From NCBI RefSeq assembly GCF_018069895.1, contig NZ_JAGQDH010000016.1, positions 1 to 64,000 on the forward strand: a DNA stretch of 64,000 nucleotides, given 5' to 3'. Shown here piece by piece: positions 1 to 7,442 of the stretch (the first letter of the stretch is position 1; the number at the start of each line of letters is the position of its first letter). Below the pieces are notes generated by a model. The model had not been told where the DNA came from. It saw nothing but the letters and a program-made list of their open reading frames with translations, and made no database searches. Made by a program: the position numbers and the translations under genes. Source of the stretch: Roseovarius autotrophicus (GTDB lineage Bacteria > Pseudomonadota > Alphaproteobacteria > Rhodobacterales > Rhodobacteraceae).

Positions 1-126
1 CTATCTCGCCACCACCCTGCGCGCCATCCTCGACGGCCACCCGCAGAGCGGCATCGAAGACCTCATGCCATGGCGCTTCAACCAGCCGTCAAGCCTCGCC
101 GCATAGGGTCTCGACGTCGCGCTTAC
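1..126 (+). mobile_element. Right end of an IS66-family insertion sequence
   Basis: The first 126 bases read as the end of an IS66 element. The transposase C-terminus stops at 104-106, and 20 bases later comes CGCTTAC (120-126), the complement of the GTAAGCG terminus typical of IS66 family ends. IS66 elements usually make 8-bp target duplications, so GTTGAAAG at 127-134 is the expected duplicated target. The other copy would lie left of the window. The exact boundary is inferred. Confidence 0.7.
2..106 (+). CDS. IS66-family transposase (TnpC), C-terminal fragment cut by window edge
   Basis: An open frame enters from the left edge and ends at TAG 104-106. The 34 visible residues read YLATTLRAILDGHPQSGIED, then LMPWRFNQ and a short tail. 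This matches the conserved C-terminal tail of IS66 TnpC transposases (a hydrophobic helix, then HP..xIxxLMPW). The catalytic DDE domain lies outside the window, so completeness cannot be judged. It is too short at the edge for ordinary ORF calling but is the real reading frame of the element. Confidence 0.75.
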   Translation, partial: YLATTLRAILDGHPQSGIEDLMPWRFNQPSSLAA

Positions 127-672
127 GTTGAAAGCAGACGACAGAATCATTGGAAAGCTGCTTGCAAAAAAAGGGTGAGCCTTACCATTTTTCCGCACAG
201 AATTGAGGCGCAGCTTGCTGCGCCGCCGCGTGATCGCCGGGCCGGCACGCCTTTGGCGTGACGGCCTGGCGATTTTGAGGTGTTGCGCTCCGTTTTGGGG
301 TCACACGTATTCGGCAGGGATAAAGTGGCAGCCACAACCGTCGCCTCGCCAGACCGCGGCCCGTCGAGCGCGCGGCCCTCTCCCGAGGACAGGGCGCGAC
401 AGGTTGCAAGAGATCCCCGCCTGCGCGGGGATGACGGGGTGACGGGGTGACGGGAGTCCGCCCGCGCGGGGATGACGGGTGCATGGGGCGCGGCCCCATC
501 ACCCCCTTGCCGCCACGCCCCGGCAGGCTTATCTTCGCCAATGCAGCACCGGCCCCGCGCCGTGCCTGCTGCGCCCGAGGGCTCATCGCCCTGACCCTGT
601 CAGGCTCCCTGATCCCCTGAGCACGACCCGGCCCGGCACCCCGCCCGACCGGGATCTTTCAGGAGACATCCC
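107..672. other. Gene-free stretch with IS end and short GC-rich repeats
   Basis: No credible gene is seen between the IS66 transposase stop and the small basic protein at 673. The stretch holds the IS terminus (to 126) and a hairpin with arms ATCCCCGC and GCGGGGAT (413-420 and 425-432). It also holds a tandem 8-mer array (ATGACGGG, GTGACGGG, GTGACGGG at 431-454) and another GATGACGGG at 471-479. The open frames here on both strands are low-complexity products of high GC. A short minus-strand frame ending near 301 with GCHFIPAEYV was noted but not recognised. Confidence 0.6.
413..479. repeat. Palindromic GCGGGGATGAC repeat with three tandem 8-mers
   Basis: ATCCCCGC (413-420) pairs with GCGGGGAT (425-432) around a CTGC loop. 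It is followed by three tandem units ending in TGACGGG (431-454) and a second GCGGGGATGACGGG copy (466-479). Related ATCCCCG-type palindromes recur at 828-849 and 32876-32895, which suggests a dispersed extragenic palindrome family. Confidence 0.65.
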
Positions 673-804
673 ATGTCCAAAGGTAAAAGCCAGAACAACC
701 GCGAGGCCAAGAAGCCCAAGAAGGAAAAGCCCAAGGTTCTTGCCACCGCGAATTCCAACCGCGACAAGAACGCCACGGTGATCGCGGGCAAATCGGTCAA
801 GTGA
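673..804 (+). CDS. 43-residue lysine-rich conserved small protein
   Basis: A short frame starts at ATG 673 behind a good ribosome site (CAGGAGAC, 660-667) and ends at TGA 802-804. It encodes 43 residues beginning MSKGKSQNNREAKKPKKEKP and ending AGKSVK. The protein is extremely basic, hydrophilic and predicted disordered, with no signal peptide or membrane segment. I recall very similar short, uncharacterised proteins in many alphaproteobacteria. Charge suggests nucleic-acid or ribosome association, but that is only inference. A perfect hairpin at 828-849 follows the gene. Confidence 0.7.
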   Translation: MSKGKSQNNREAKKPKKEKPKVLATANSNRDKNATVIAGKSVK

Positions 805-827
805 CGCCGCCCTGCGGCTGTCGGGAT

Positions 828-849
828 GATCCCCGCTTTGGCGGGGATC
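828..849. terminator. Convergent terminator hairpin between small protein and msrA
   Basis: Perfect 9-bp arms GATCCCCGC (828-836) and GCGGGGATC (841-849) enclose a TTTG loop, between two convergently transcribed genes. There is no long T-tract. The sequence is also a member of the ATCCCCGC palindrome family seen at 413-432. Confidence 0.6.
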
Positions 850-886
850 ACGCGGGGTTTCAGGCAAAGAGGGCGGCGCCCGCCGC

Positions 887-1393
887 TCAGACCTCTGCCG
901 CCTTGCGCGGCAGCACCCAGTCCGCGCGGGGGAAGTGGCAGGTATAGCCCTGCGGGAAGCGGTCGAGATAGTCCTGATGCTCCGGCTCCGCCTCCCAGAA
1001 ATCTCCCACCGGTTCCACCTCTGTGACCACCTTGCCGGGCCAGAGGCCGGACGCCTCCACATCGGCGATGGTGCGCAGGGCCTCGGCCTTCTGCTCCTCG
1101 GAGCAGTAGTAGATCGCCGAGCGATAGCTGAGCCCCACATCGTTGCCCTGCCGGTTGGTCGTGGTGGGATCGTGGATCTGAAAGAAGAATTCCAGCAGCC
1201 GCCGATAGCTGATCCGCGCGGGATCGAACATGATCTCGATGCCCTCGGCATGGGTGCCATGGTTGCGATAGGTCGCATTGGGCACATCGCCACCAGTATA
1301 GCCCACGCGGGTGGAAATCACCCCGTCAAGCCTGCGGATGAGGTCCTGCATCCCCCAGAAACAGCCCCCCGCCAGAACCGCGCGTTCGCTCAT
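887..1393 (-). CDS. msrA: Peptide-methionine (S)-S-oxide reductase MsrA
   Basis: 168 residues. It reduces the S-epimer of methionine sulfoxide in proteins and free methionine, using thioredoxin. The catalytic GCFWG motif lies at about residues 10-14, followed by GYTGG and the conserved GTHAEGIEI and [13 protein letters not shown] segments. Length is normal for the short single-domain MsrA. Its ATG (1391-1393) overlaps the msrB stop as ATGA, so the two repair enzymes are co-translated in the order msrB-msrA and together repair both sulfoxide epimers. There is no signal peptide, so it is cytoplasmic. Confidence 0.95.
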   Translation of the reverse strand: MSERAVLAGGCFWGMQDLIRRLDGVISTRVGYTGGDVPNATYRNHGTHAEGIEIMFDPARISYRRLLEFFFQIHDPTTTNRQGNDVGLSYRSAIYYCSEEQKAEALRTIADVEASGLWPGKVVTEVEPVGDFWEAEPEHQDYLDRFPQGYTCHFPRADWVLPRKAAEV

Positions 1394-1839
1394 GTCACGT
1401 CCTCCACCTGATCGAGATAGTCGCCATATCCCTCGGCCTCCATGTCGTCACGATGGATGAATCGCAGGCTGGCCGAGTTGATGCAATAGCGCAGTCCGCC
1501 CCGGTCATGCGGACCGTCGGGAAAGACATGGCCGAGATGACTGTCACCGCCGCGGCTGCGGACCTCGGTGCGGATCATACCCATGGTGAAATCATGCTTC
1601 TCGACCACATGCGCGGGGGTGATGGGCTTGGTGAAGCTCGGCCAGCCGCAGCCTGATTCGTATTTGTCTGAACTGGCGAAAAGCGGCTCTCCCGAAACAA
1701 TGTCCACATAGATGCCGGGGGCCTTGTTATGGAGATACTTGCCCGTGCCGGGGCGCTCGGTGCCGTTCTTCTGCGTCACCCGGTACTCCTCGGGCGAGAG
1801 GGCGGCGATGCGGTCGGGATCCTTCTGGTATGGGGGCAT
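1390..1839 (-). CDS. msrB: Peptide-methionine (R)-S-oxide reductase MsrB, zinc-free type
   Basis: 149 residues starting at the ATG behind AAAAGGAGACCGAC. The longer frame to 1932 has a weaker start. The product reduces methionine-R-sulfoxide. Visible landmarks are [18 protein letters not shown] and the catalytic cysteine in [11 protein letters not shown]. The two CxxC pairs that bind structural zinc in E. coli MsrB are missing: the first region reads [11 protein letters not shown] and the second [11 protein letters not shown]. It therefore belongs to the zinc-lacking form. It is translationally coupled to msrA. Confidence 0.95.
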   Translation of the reverse strand: MPPYQKDPDRIAALSPEEYRVTQKNGTERPGTGKYLHNKAPGIYVDIVSGEPLFASSDKYESGCGWPSFTKPITPAHVVEKHDFTMGMIRTEVRSRGGDSHLGHVFPDGPHDRGGLRYCINSASLRFIHRDDMEAEGYGDYLDQVEDVT

Positions 1840-1925
1840 GTCGGTCTCCTTTTCGGGGTTCGTCATAAAAGATGGGTCTCGGATAGGGAAATCAATGGCG
1901 CGTGGGGATTGCCGGAACGTGTCTC

Positions 1926-1944
1926 TGGTCATATGATTTGACCA
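1926..1944. promoter_or_regulatory. Candidate FadR-type operator upstream of the GntR regulator
   Basis: TGGTCA (1926-1931) and TGACCA (1939-1944) form a perfect 6-7-6 dyad 19 bases before the regulator start. GGTC/GACC half-sites with this spacing fit the FadR/PdhR branch of the GntR family, so autoregulation is likely. The neighbouring msrB gene, read the other way, could also be affected. Confidence 0.5.
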
Positions 1945-1963
1945 ATCGGTTCAGGACGCTGCG

Positions 1964-2731
1964 ATGCCATTCGAGAAAGTAACTCCCGAAAAGCTATCGA
2001 CCGCGGTGACGCGGCAGATCGAAAAGCTTATCCTGCGCGGGATCCTGCGTCCAGGTGAGCGGCTGCCCGCCGAGCGCGAACTGGCCGAGAAGCTGGGCGT
2101 ATCGCGCCCCTCGCTGCGAGAGGCGGTGGCAGATCTTCAGGACAAGGGGCTGCTTACGACGCGCGCCGGGGCGGGCGTCTATGTTGCCGATGTTCTGGGC
2201 AGCGCGTTCTCGCCCGCGCTGATTCGGCTTTTCGCCGATCATGACGAGGCGGTGTTCGACTATATCGGCTTTCGGCGTGATCTGGAGGGGCTGGCGGCCT
2301 GCCGCGCGGCGCGGCTTGCGTCCGATACCGATCTGCGGGTGATCCAGACCGTGATGGACAAGATGGAGGCGGCGCACAAAAAGACCAACCCGACCGACGA
2401 GGCGCGGCTTGATGCCGAGTTTCACATGGCGATCATCGAGGCGAGCCATAACGTCATCATGTTGCACATGATGCGTTCGATGTTCCAGCTTTTGCGCGAG
2501 GGCGTGTTCTACAACCGCCAGGTCATGTTCAGGCAGCGCACCACACGCGGCGTGCTGCTTGACCAGCATCGGGCAATCAACACCGCGATTCAGGTGCGCG
2601 ATTCGAAGGCAGCGCAGGCGGCGGTCGAGGCGCATCTGAACTATGTCGAAAAGGCGCTCTCGGATCAGCAGAAGGCCGACCGCAACGAGGCCATCGCGCG
2701 CCAGCGGTTCGAGCACGAGCAATCCCGCTGA
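1964..2731 (+). CDS. GntR-family (FadR/PdhR-type, FCD domain) transcriptional regulator
   Basis: 255 residues. Residues 9-75 form the winged helix-turn-helix, with the signature PGERLPAERELAEKLGVSRP then SLREAVADLQDKGLL. The rest is an FCD ligand domain with conserved His/Asp positions (FHMAIIEASHN, HRAINTAIQVRD). PdhR, LldR and FadR regulators sense small carboxylates or acyl-CoA, but the ligand cannot be told from sequence. No target operon is adjacent, since the flanks are msrBA and a carboxypeptidase. A dyad at 1926-1944 is the likely self-operator. Confidence 0.88.
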   Translation: MPFEKVTPEKLSTAVTRQIEKLILRGILRPGERLPAERELAEKLGVSRPSLREAVADLQDKGLLTTRAGAGVYVADVLGSAFSPALIRLFADHDEAVFDYIGFRRDLEGLAACRAARLASDTDLRVIQTVMDKMEAAHKKTNPTDEARLDAEFHMAIIEASHNVIMLHMMRSMFQLLREGVFYNRQVMFRQRTTRGVLLDQHRAINTAIQVRDSKAAQAAVEAHLNYVEKALSDQQKADRNEAIARQRFEHEQSR

Positions 2732-2945
2732 GACAGACCGCGTGGCAACGGGCATGTCTGCGCCCGGCGCGTCCATGTTGGGTTGGCTGGTGCGTTGGCC
2801 ACCATATCTTGCTGTGCCGCCACTATTTTGAGCAAAACGCCATATAAAGTAATGCTTTAATCGACACTGTTCATGTGATAGGCTCTCCGTAACAACAAAG
2901 CTGACCGCAACAATGCGGCGGCGCGAGGCAGTAGAGAGCAGTTCA

Positions 2946-4409
2946 ATGAAAACATGGGGCAGGCAGCCTCTTCTATGGGGCTTGGTCGTTCTGGCAGCCG
3001 TATGGATGCTTGTGGTCGTACCGCTGAGCGCCGCTGCCGCGCCTTATGCCGGCTTTGTCATGGATGCGCGCAACGGCAAGGTGCTTTATTCCGAGAATGC
3101 CGATACGCCGCTGCATCCGGCCTCTCTGACCAAGATGATGACGCTTTACGTGGTCTTCGAGGCGGTCGAGAATGGCGAGATCGGGCTTGACGATATGGTG
3201 CGGATCTCGGCCAACGCTGCGAACGAGCCGCCAAGCAAGCTGGGCTTGCGCGCGGGGCAGACGATCAAGCTTCGCTATCTGATCCGCGCAGCAGCCGTGC
3301 GCTCGGCCAATGACGCGGCGACCGCACTGGCCGAGGCGATCGAGGGTTCGGAGGCGCAATTCGCCCGACGCATGAACCGCACCGCCAAGGCGATGGGGAT
3401 GACGCGCACCAATTTCAAGAATGCCCATGGCCTGACCCAGACCGGTCACCTCTCGACCGCGCGCGACATGACCATTCTAGGGCGACATATGTTTTACGAC
3501 TATCCGCAGTATTACAATCTGTTCTCGCGGCTTGAGGCCGATGCCGGCATCGCGAAGGTGCAGCACACCAACCGCCGGATGCTCAGCAGTTATCGTGGGG
3601 CGGACGGGATCAAGACAGGCTACACCCGTGCAGCGGGCTTCAACCTCACTGCCAGCGCCGAGCGCGGCGGTGTCCGGGTGATCGCCACGGTCTTTGGTGG
3701 CAAGTCAACCGCCTCGCGCAATGCGAAGGTGGCGGAATTGCTGGATCTTGGCTTTCGCAAGACCCCGAATCGGGTGGCTGTGGCAACCCCCATCCGGCCC
3801 GCCTACGTGGGCAAGATCGGCACCGCGCCAATCATGATTGCCGAGGGCGAGGCACGGCCGAACGTGGCGGGCAAGACCGTGCGGCTGACTGCGGCCGCCG
3901 CTGTCAGGAAAAGCCTGCGCCCGCAACTGCGCCCCGGCGCAGAGGCCCCGACCCTCGTGGCCGCCATTGGTGCGACAGCGATCGAGCAGGCGGTGCAGGC
4001 GGCCGCCGAGGGGGCGGTCGCGCTTCAGGCGCGCGTGGAGGCCGTGGCAGAAGTCGCGCCGCCCGTATCCTTGCGCCCCGAGCCGAGACCGGAGGAACCG
4101 AAGGTCACGCAGGTCGCCGCGGCCGTGACCGAAGCTGAACCCGAGGTCGTCACCCGCATCTCCACCTCGGACGGGCGGCATTGGGGCGTCAATGTCGGTC
4201 GTTATCCCAGCCAATACAAGGCGCGGCAGGTGCTTTTGCAGACCGCGCTTTCCGAGATGTCCACGCTTGATGGAAGCCTGCGCAAGGTGGTCAAGCGGCC
4301 GTCTGGGTTTGACGCGAATTTCATGGGGCTGAGCCGCGAGACCGCCGATCTTGCCTGCCGTCGTCTTCAGGCCAAGAAGGTCACCTGTTTCATGATCGGG
4401 CCGGGCTGA
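2946..4409 (+). CDS. Penicillin-binding D-alanyl-D-alanine carboxypeptidase with C-terminal SPOR domain
   Basis: 487 residues from ATG 2946; an upstream in-frame ATG at 2913 lacks a ribosome site. An N-terminal hydrophobic signal (WGLVVLAAVWMLVVVPLSAAAA) exports it. The serine peptidase S11 motifs are all present: SLTK near residue 59, SAN near 117 and KTG near 222. It should trim the terminal D-Ala from peptidoglycan pentapeptides in the periplasm. A low-complexity Ala/Val/Pro linker leads to about 75 C-terminal residues (HWGVNVGRYPSQYKARQ onward) that read as a SPOR domain, which binds denuded septal glycan. The combination implies recruitment to the division site. Confidence 0.9.
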   Translation: MKTWGRQPLLWGLVVLAAVWMLVVVPLSAAAAPYAGFVMDARNGKVLYSENADTPLHPASLTKMMTLYVVFEAVENGEIGLDDMVRISANAANEPPSKLGLRAGQTIKLRYLIRAAAVRSANDAATALAEAIEGSEAQFARRMNRTAKAMGMTRTNFKNAHGLTQTGHLSTARDMTILGRHMFYDYPQYYNLFSRLEADAGIAKVQHTNRRMLSSYRGADGIKTGYTRAAGFNLTASAERGGVRVIATVFGGKSTASRNAKVAELLDLGFRKTPNRVAVATPIRPAYVGKIGTAPIMIAEGEARPNVAGKTVRLTAAAAVRKSLRPQLRPGAEAPTLVAAIGATAIEQAVQAAAEGAVALQARVEAVAEVAPPVSLRPEPRPEEPKVTQVAAAVTEAEPEVVTRISTSDGRHWGVNVGRYPSQYKARQVLLQTALSEMSTLDGSLRKVVKRPSGFDANFMGLSRETADLACRRLQAKKVTCFMIGPG

Positions 4410-4413
4410 GCGG

Positions 4414-5739
4414 TCACTCGCCGCGCAGCACGGCAAGCGCATAGGGCGGCCACATCATCGCCCGGCGAAACCGCCCCAACGGCCAGCGCCGGGGCGGTTT
4501 TTGCATGATGTCGGGGTAGGGATGGCGCGGAGGGCGATCCATCGCCAGATCGGCAAGAAGTGCGCCCGCATAGCTTGCCATCGCAACGCCGTTGCCGTGA
4601 TAGCTGAGCCCGGTAAAGGCGCCGGGCATGTCGGGGATCGGCCCGACATAGGGCGTGAGGTCCGGGGCGAGCGACAGAAGGCCGTTCCAGCTATGCGGCG
4701 TCTCTACATGACGCCATGCCGGGAACATCGCGTCGAAATGCCCCCGGATCGTGCGGTGCATCCGGGCATCGAACGGGGCCGAGGAAAACAGCCCCCCGCG
4801 CATCCCGAAAAGCATCCGGTTATCGGGAATGAGGCGAAAATAATGCAAAAAGAACCGGTCATCGTAGCACATTTGCCTGGTGGTCCAGCCCTGCGCATCC
4901 AGTTCGTCGCCGGTCATCGGGCGGGTGACGATGACGTTGGATTGCGTCGGCAGATAGCGCGCGCGCATCCAGCCCGGCAGATCGTCCGAGGAATAGCCAT
5001 TGGTCGCCACGATCAGGCGGCGCGCGGTGATCCGGGCTTCGGGCGTGTTGAGGTGAAAGGCCCCTTCCTGCCGGATCGCCGTGACCGGTGAGCGGGTGTG
5101 GATGCGCGCACCTGCCCGCGTCGCGGCCCCGGCAAGCCCAAGGGTATATTTCATCGGGTTGAGAGCAAGGCCAAGCGGTGTTGTGAGGGCTGCGTGAAAC
5201 GGGCCGCGCATCCCGGCCTGCGCCAGCTCTTCGCCGGGGATCAGCGTGGGCGTCACACCGTAATTCGCGGCGATGCGGGCCGCGCGTTCGGGGAAAGAGG
5301 CCGCTGCCTGCGGGGTATGGGCCAGGAGGGTCTCACCCTCGGAATGGGTGTCGGCGGTGATGTCGTGGCGTGCGATCAGGTCTTGCGCCATGCGCACCGC
5401 CTCAACCTCGGTGCGGCGCCAGGCGTGCCGTGCCTTCTCGCCATGCATCCGCCGCAGCATCGCGTCAGAGGCCGCCGATCCGCCCAGACAGCAAAACCCG
5501 CCATTGCGCCCCGAGGCGCCCCAGCCTGGTGTTTCCGCCTCGAACACGCGCACATCCTGTCCCGCCTCGGCCAGATGGAGGGCCGCCGAAAGGCCGGTAA
5601 AGCCCGCGCCGATCACCGCCACGTCGCAGGTAATGCGTCCCTCGGCGCGCGAATGGTCGGGCGCCGCGACGGTGGTGGGCCAGAAACAGCGCGCGCGTGG
5701 CCCCTCGCCATAGGCATGGGCGGGAAAGATTCGTCTCAT
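4414..5739 (-). CDS. FAD-dependent amine/amino-acid oxidoreductase (PuuB/OrdL-like)
   Basis: 441 residues from the ATG overlapping the upstream permease stop (ATGA at 5736-5739). After about 35 residues comes a dinucleotide-binding motif (CDVAVIGAGFTGLSAALHLA), then GWGASGRNGGFC, and near the C-terminus GLSYHGNGVAMASYAGALLA. This layout matches the DAO family members OrdL/PuuB, which oxidise gamma-glutamylputrescine or related amines. It is the last gene of a putrescine-type transporter operon and close to a SpuC aminotransferase, so polyamine catabolism is the likely role. No gamma-glutamylputrescine synthetase (PuuA) is seen, so the true substrate is uncertain. Confidence 0.85.
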   Translation of the reverse strand: MRRIFPAHAYGEGPRARCFWPTTVAAPDHSRAEGRITCDVAVIGAGFTGLSAALHLAEAGQDVRVFEAETPGWGASGRNGGFCCLGGSAASDAMLRRMHGEKARHAWRRTEVEAVRMAQDLIARHDITADTHSEGETLLAHTPQAAASFPERAARIAANYGVTPTLIPGEELAQAGMRGPFHAALTTPLGLALNPMKYTLGLAGAATRAGARIHTRSPVTAIRQEGAFHLNTPEARITARRLIVATNGYSSDDLPGWMRARYLPTQSNVIVTRPMTGDELDAQGWTTRQMCYDDRFFLHYFRLIPDNRMLFGMRGGLFSSAPFDARMHRTIRGHFDAMFPAWRHVETPHSWNGLLSLAPDLTPYVGPIPDMPGAFTGLSYHGNGVAMASYAGALLADLAMDRPPRHPYPDIMQKPPRRWPLGRFRRAMMWPPYALAVLRGE

Positions 5740-6551
5740 CCCTGCACCGCGGCGCGCTCCTCTGCCTCGCGGCGCAGCGCCGAACGTTTGGTGATCAAAG
5801 AGGCGCTGATGACACCGACGGCCACGATCCCGATCATGATGGTCGAGAGCGCGTTGATCTCGGGCGAGACGCCAAGCCGGACCGCCGACCATATCTTGAT
5901 GGGCAGCGTGGTCGCCGATGGACCGGCGGTAAAGGACGCGATCACGAGGTCGTCAAGCGAGAGCGTAAAGGCCAGAAGCCAGCCGGAGATGACCGCCGGT
6001 GCGATGATCGGCAGGGTGACAAGGCGGAAGGCGTCGAAATGCGAGCAGCCCAGATCAAGCGCCGCCTCCTCCAGCGAGCGATCGAAGGTCATCAGCCGCG
6101 ACGACACAACCACCGCGACGAAGGCCATGGAAAAGGTGGTATGCGCGAGGATTATGGTGAATATCCCGCGATCAAGCCCGATGCCGATGAACAACAGCAA
6201 CAGCGACAGGCCGGTGATCACTTCGGGCATCACGAGCGGCGCATAGATCATACCTGAAAACAGCGTCCGGCCCGGAAAACGCCCTACCCGCACCAGCACC
6301 AGCGCCGCCATCGTCCCCAGCACCGTGGCAACGGTAGACGACGCCACCGCCACCTTGAGCGTGACCTTGGCCGCGTCGATGAAGCCCTGATTGGAAAACA
6401 GCGTGCCATACCACTGCGTCGAGAACCCCGCCCAGACCGTCACCAGCCGCGAGGCATTGAAGCTGTAGATGATGAGGATCAGCATCGGCAGGTAAAGAAA
6501 CGCAAAGCCGAGCGTGAGCGAGGTGGCGTTGAACCATGTGAGCCGTCTCAT
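5736..6551 (-). CDS. potI: Polyamine ABC transporter permease, PotI/PotC-type
   Basis: 271 residues with about six hydrophobic segments, the first at residues 10-30. The binding-protein-dependent transport signature lies in EEAALDLGCSHFDAFRLVTLP, the loop that docks on the ATPase. Length and the short C-terminal tail fit PotI/PotC. It is the second permease of the potFGHI-type operon. Its start overlaps the potH stop by 4 bases and its stop overlaps the oxidoreductase start, so three genes are translationally coupled. Confidence 0.9.
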   Translation of the reverse strand: MRRLTWFNATSLTLGFAFLYLPMLILIIYSFNASRLVTVWAGFSTQWYGTLFSNQGFIDAAKVTLKVAVASSTVATVLGTMAALVLVRVGRFPGRTLFSGMIYAPLVMPEVITGLSLLLLFIGIGLDRGIFTIILAHTTFSMAFVAVVVSSRLMTFDRSLEEAALDLGCSHFDAFRLVTLPIIAPAVISGWLLAFTLSLDDLVIASFTAGPSATTLPIKIWSAVRLGVSPEINALSTIMIGIVAVGVISASLITKRSALRREAEERAAVQG

Positions 6552-7438
6552 TCCTCAGCCTCCCGCTGCTTCTGCTGGTTGATCTGGAACAGCACGATGG
6601 GAATGATCAGGATCAGGAGCAGGATCACCGCCACGGCACTGGCCACCGGCCAGTCGCGGTTGTTGAAGAACTCTTCCCAAAGTACCTTGCCGATCATCAG
6701 GGTTTGCGACCCGCCCAGAAGCGAGGGGATGACGAACTCGCCTATGGTGGGGATGAAGACGAGGAAACATCCCGCGATGATGCCGTTTTTCGACAAGGGC
6801 ACCGTCACCAGCCAGAAGGCCGAGAGGCGCGAACAGCCCAGATCCTCGGCTGCCTCCAGAAGCGAGCCGTCCATCCGCTCCAGCGCCGAATAGATCGGCA
6901 GGATCATGAACGGCAGATAGGTGTAAACGATGCCGATATAGACCGCCGTCTGCGTGTTGAGGATCGTGAGCGGCGTGGAGATCACCCCCAGCCAGAGCAG
7001 GAACTGATTGAGATAGCCCTCGGTCGAGAGGATGCCCATCCACGAATAGACCCGGATCAGGAACGAGGTCCAGAACGGCAGGATCACCAGCATCATCAAC
7101 GTGGGGCGCCAATGGTCCGGGGCGTTGGCCATGCCATAGGCGATCGGATAGCCCACGAGAAGCGTGAGCACCGTGGCGATGAGGGCGATTTGCAGCGAGG
7201 ACAGATAGGCCTTCCAGTAAAGATCGTCCTGCGTGAGAAAGATGAAATTCTCGAAATCGAGTTGCGACAGGAACGCCTTGATCCCCGCCCACCCCTCGGA
7301 CAGGTCGAGCGTGGGGGTATAGGGCGGGATGGCAAGCGCGATATCCGACAGCGAAATCTTGAAAACAATCAGGAACGGCACCAGAAACAGCGCCAGAAGC
7401 CAGGTAAAGGGCAGCGCGATCAGCAGGAAACGGCGCAT
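6548..7438 (-). CDS. potH: Polyamine ABC transporter permease, PotH/PotB-type
   Basis: 296 residues, six predicted membrane segments. There is a long periplasmic stretch after the first segment (residues 35-85, including a PYTPTLDLSEGW segment), as in PotH. The EAA loop reads LLEAAEDLGCSRLSAFWLVTVP. It starts 4 bases after the potG stop and overlaps potI. Together with PotI it forms the inner-membrane channel of a putrescine-type importer. Confidence 0.9.
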   Translation of the reverse strand: MRRFLLIALPFTWLLALFLVPFLIVFKISLSDIALAIPPYTPTLDLSEGWAGIKAFLSQLDFENFIFLTQDDLYWKAYLSSLQIALIATVLTLLVGYPIAYGMANAPDHWRPTLMMLVILPFWTSFLIRVYSWMGILSTEGYLNQFLLWLGVISTPLTILNTQTAVYIGIVYTYLPFMILPIYSALERMDGSLLEAAEDLGCSRLSAFWLVTVPLSKNGIIAGCFLVFIPTIGEFVIPSLLGGSQTLMIGKVLWEEFFNNRDWPVASAVAVILLLILIIPIVLFQINQQKQREAEE

Positions 7439-7442
7439 CCCC

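Noticed and set aside
301..370. A minus-strand reading frame ending in GCHFIPAEYV
   Set aside because: It looks like a protein C-terminus, perhaps of another mobile element, but no upstream coding signal or family could be recognised.
583..1293. A 236-codon minus-strand frame over msrA
   Set aside because: Out of frame with msrA; Pro/Arg/Ser-rich low complexity. MsrA is unambiguous in the other frame.
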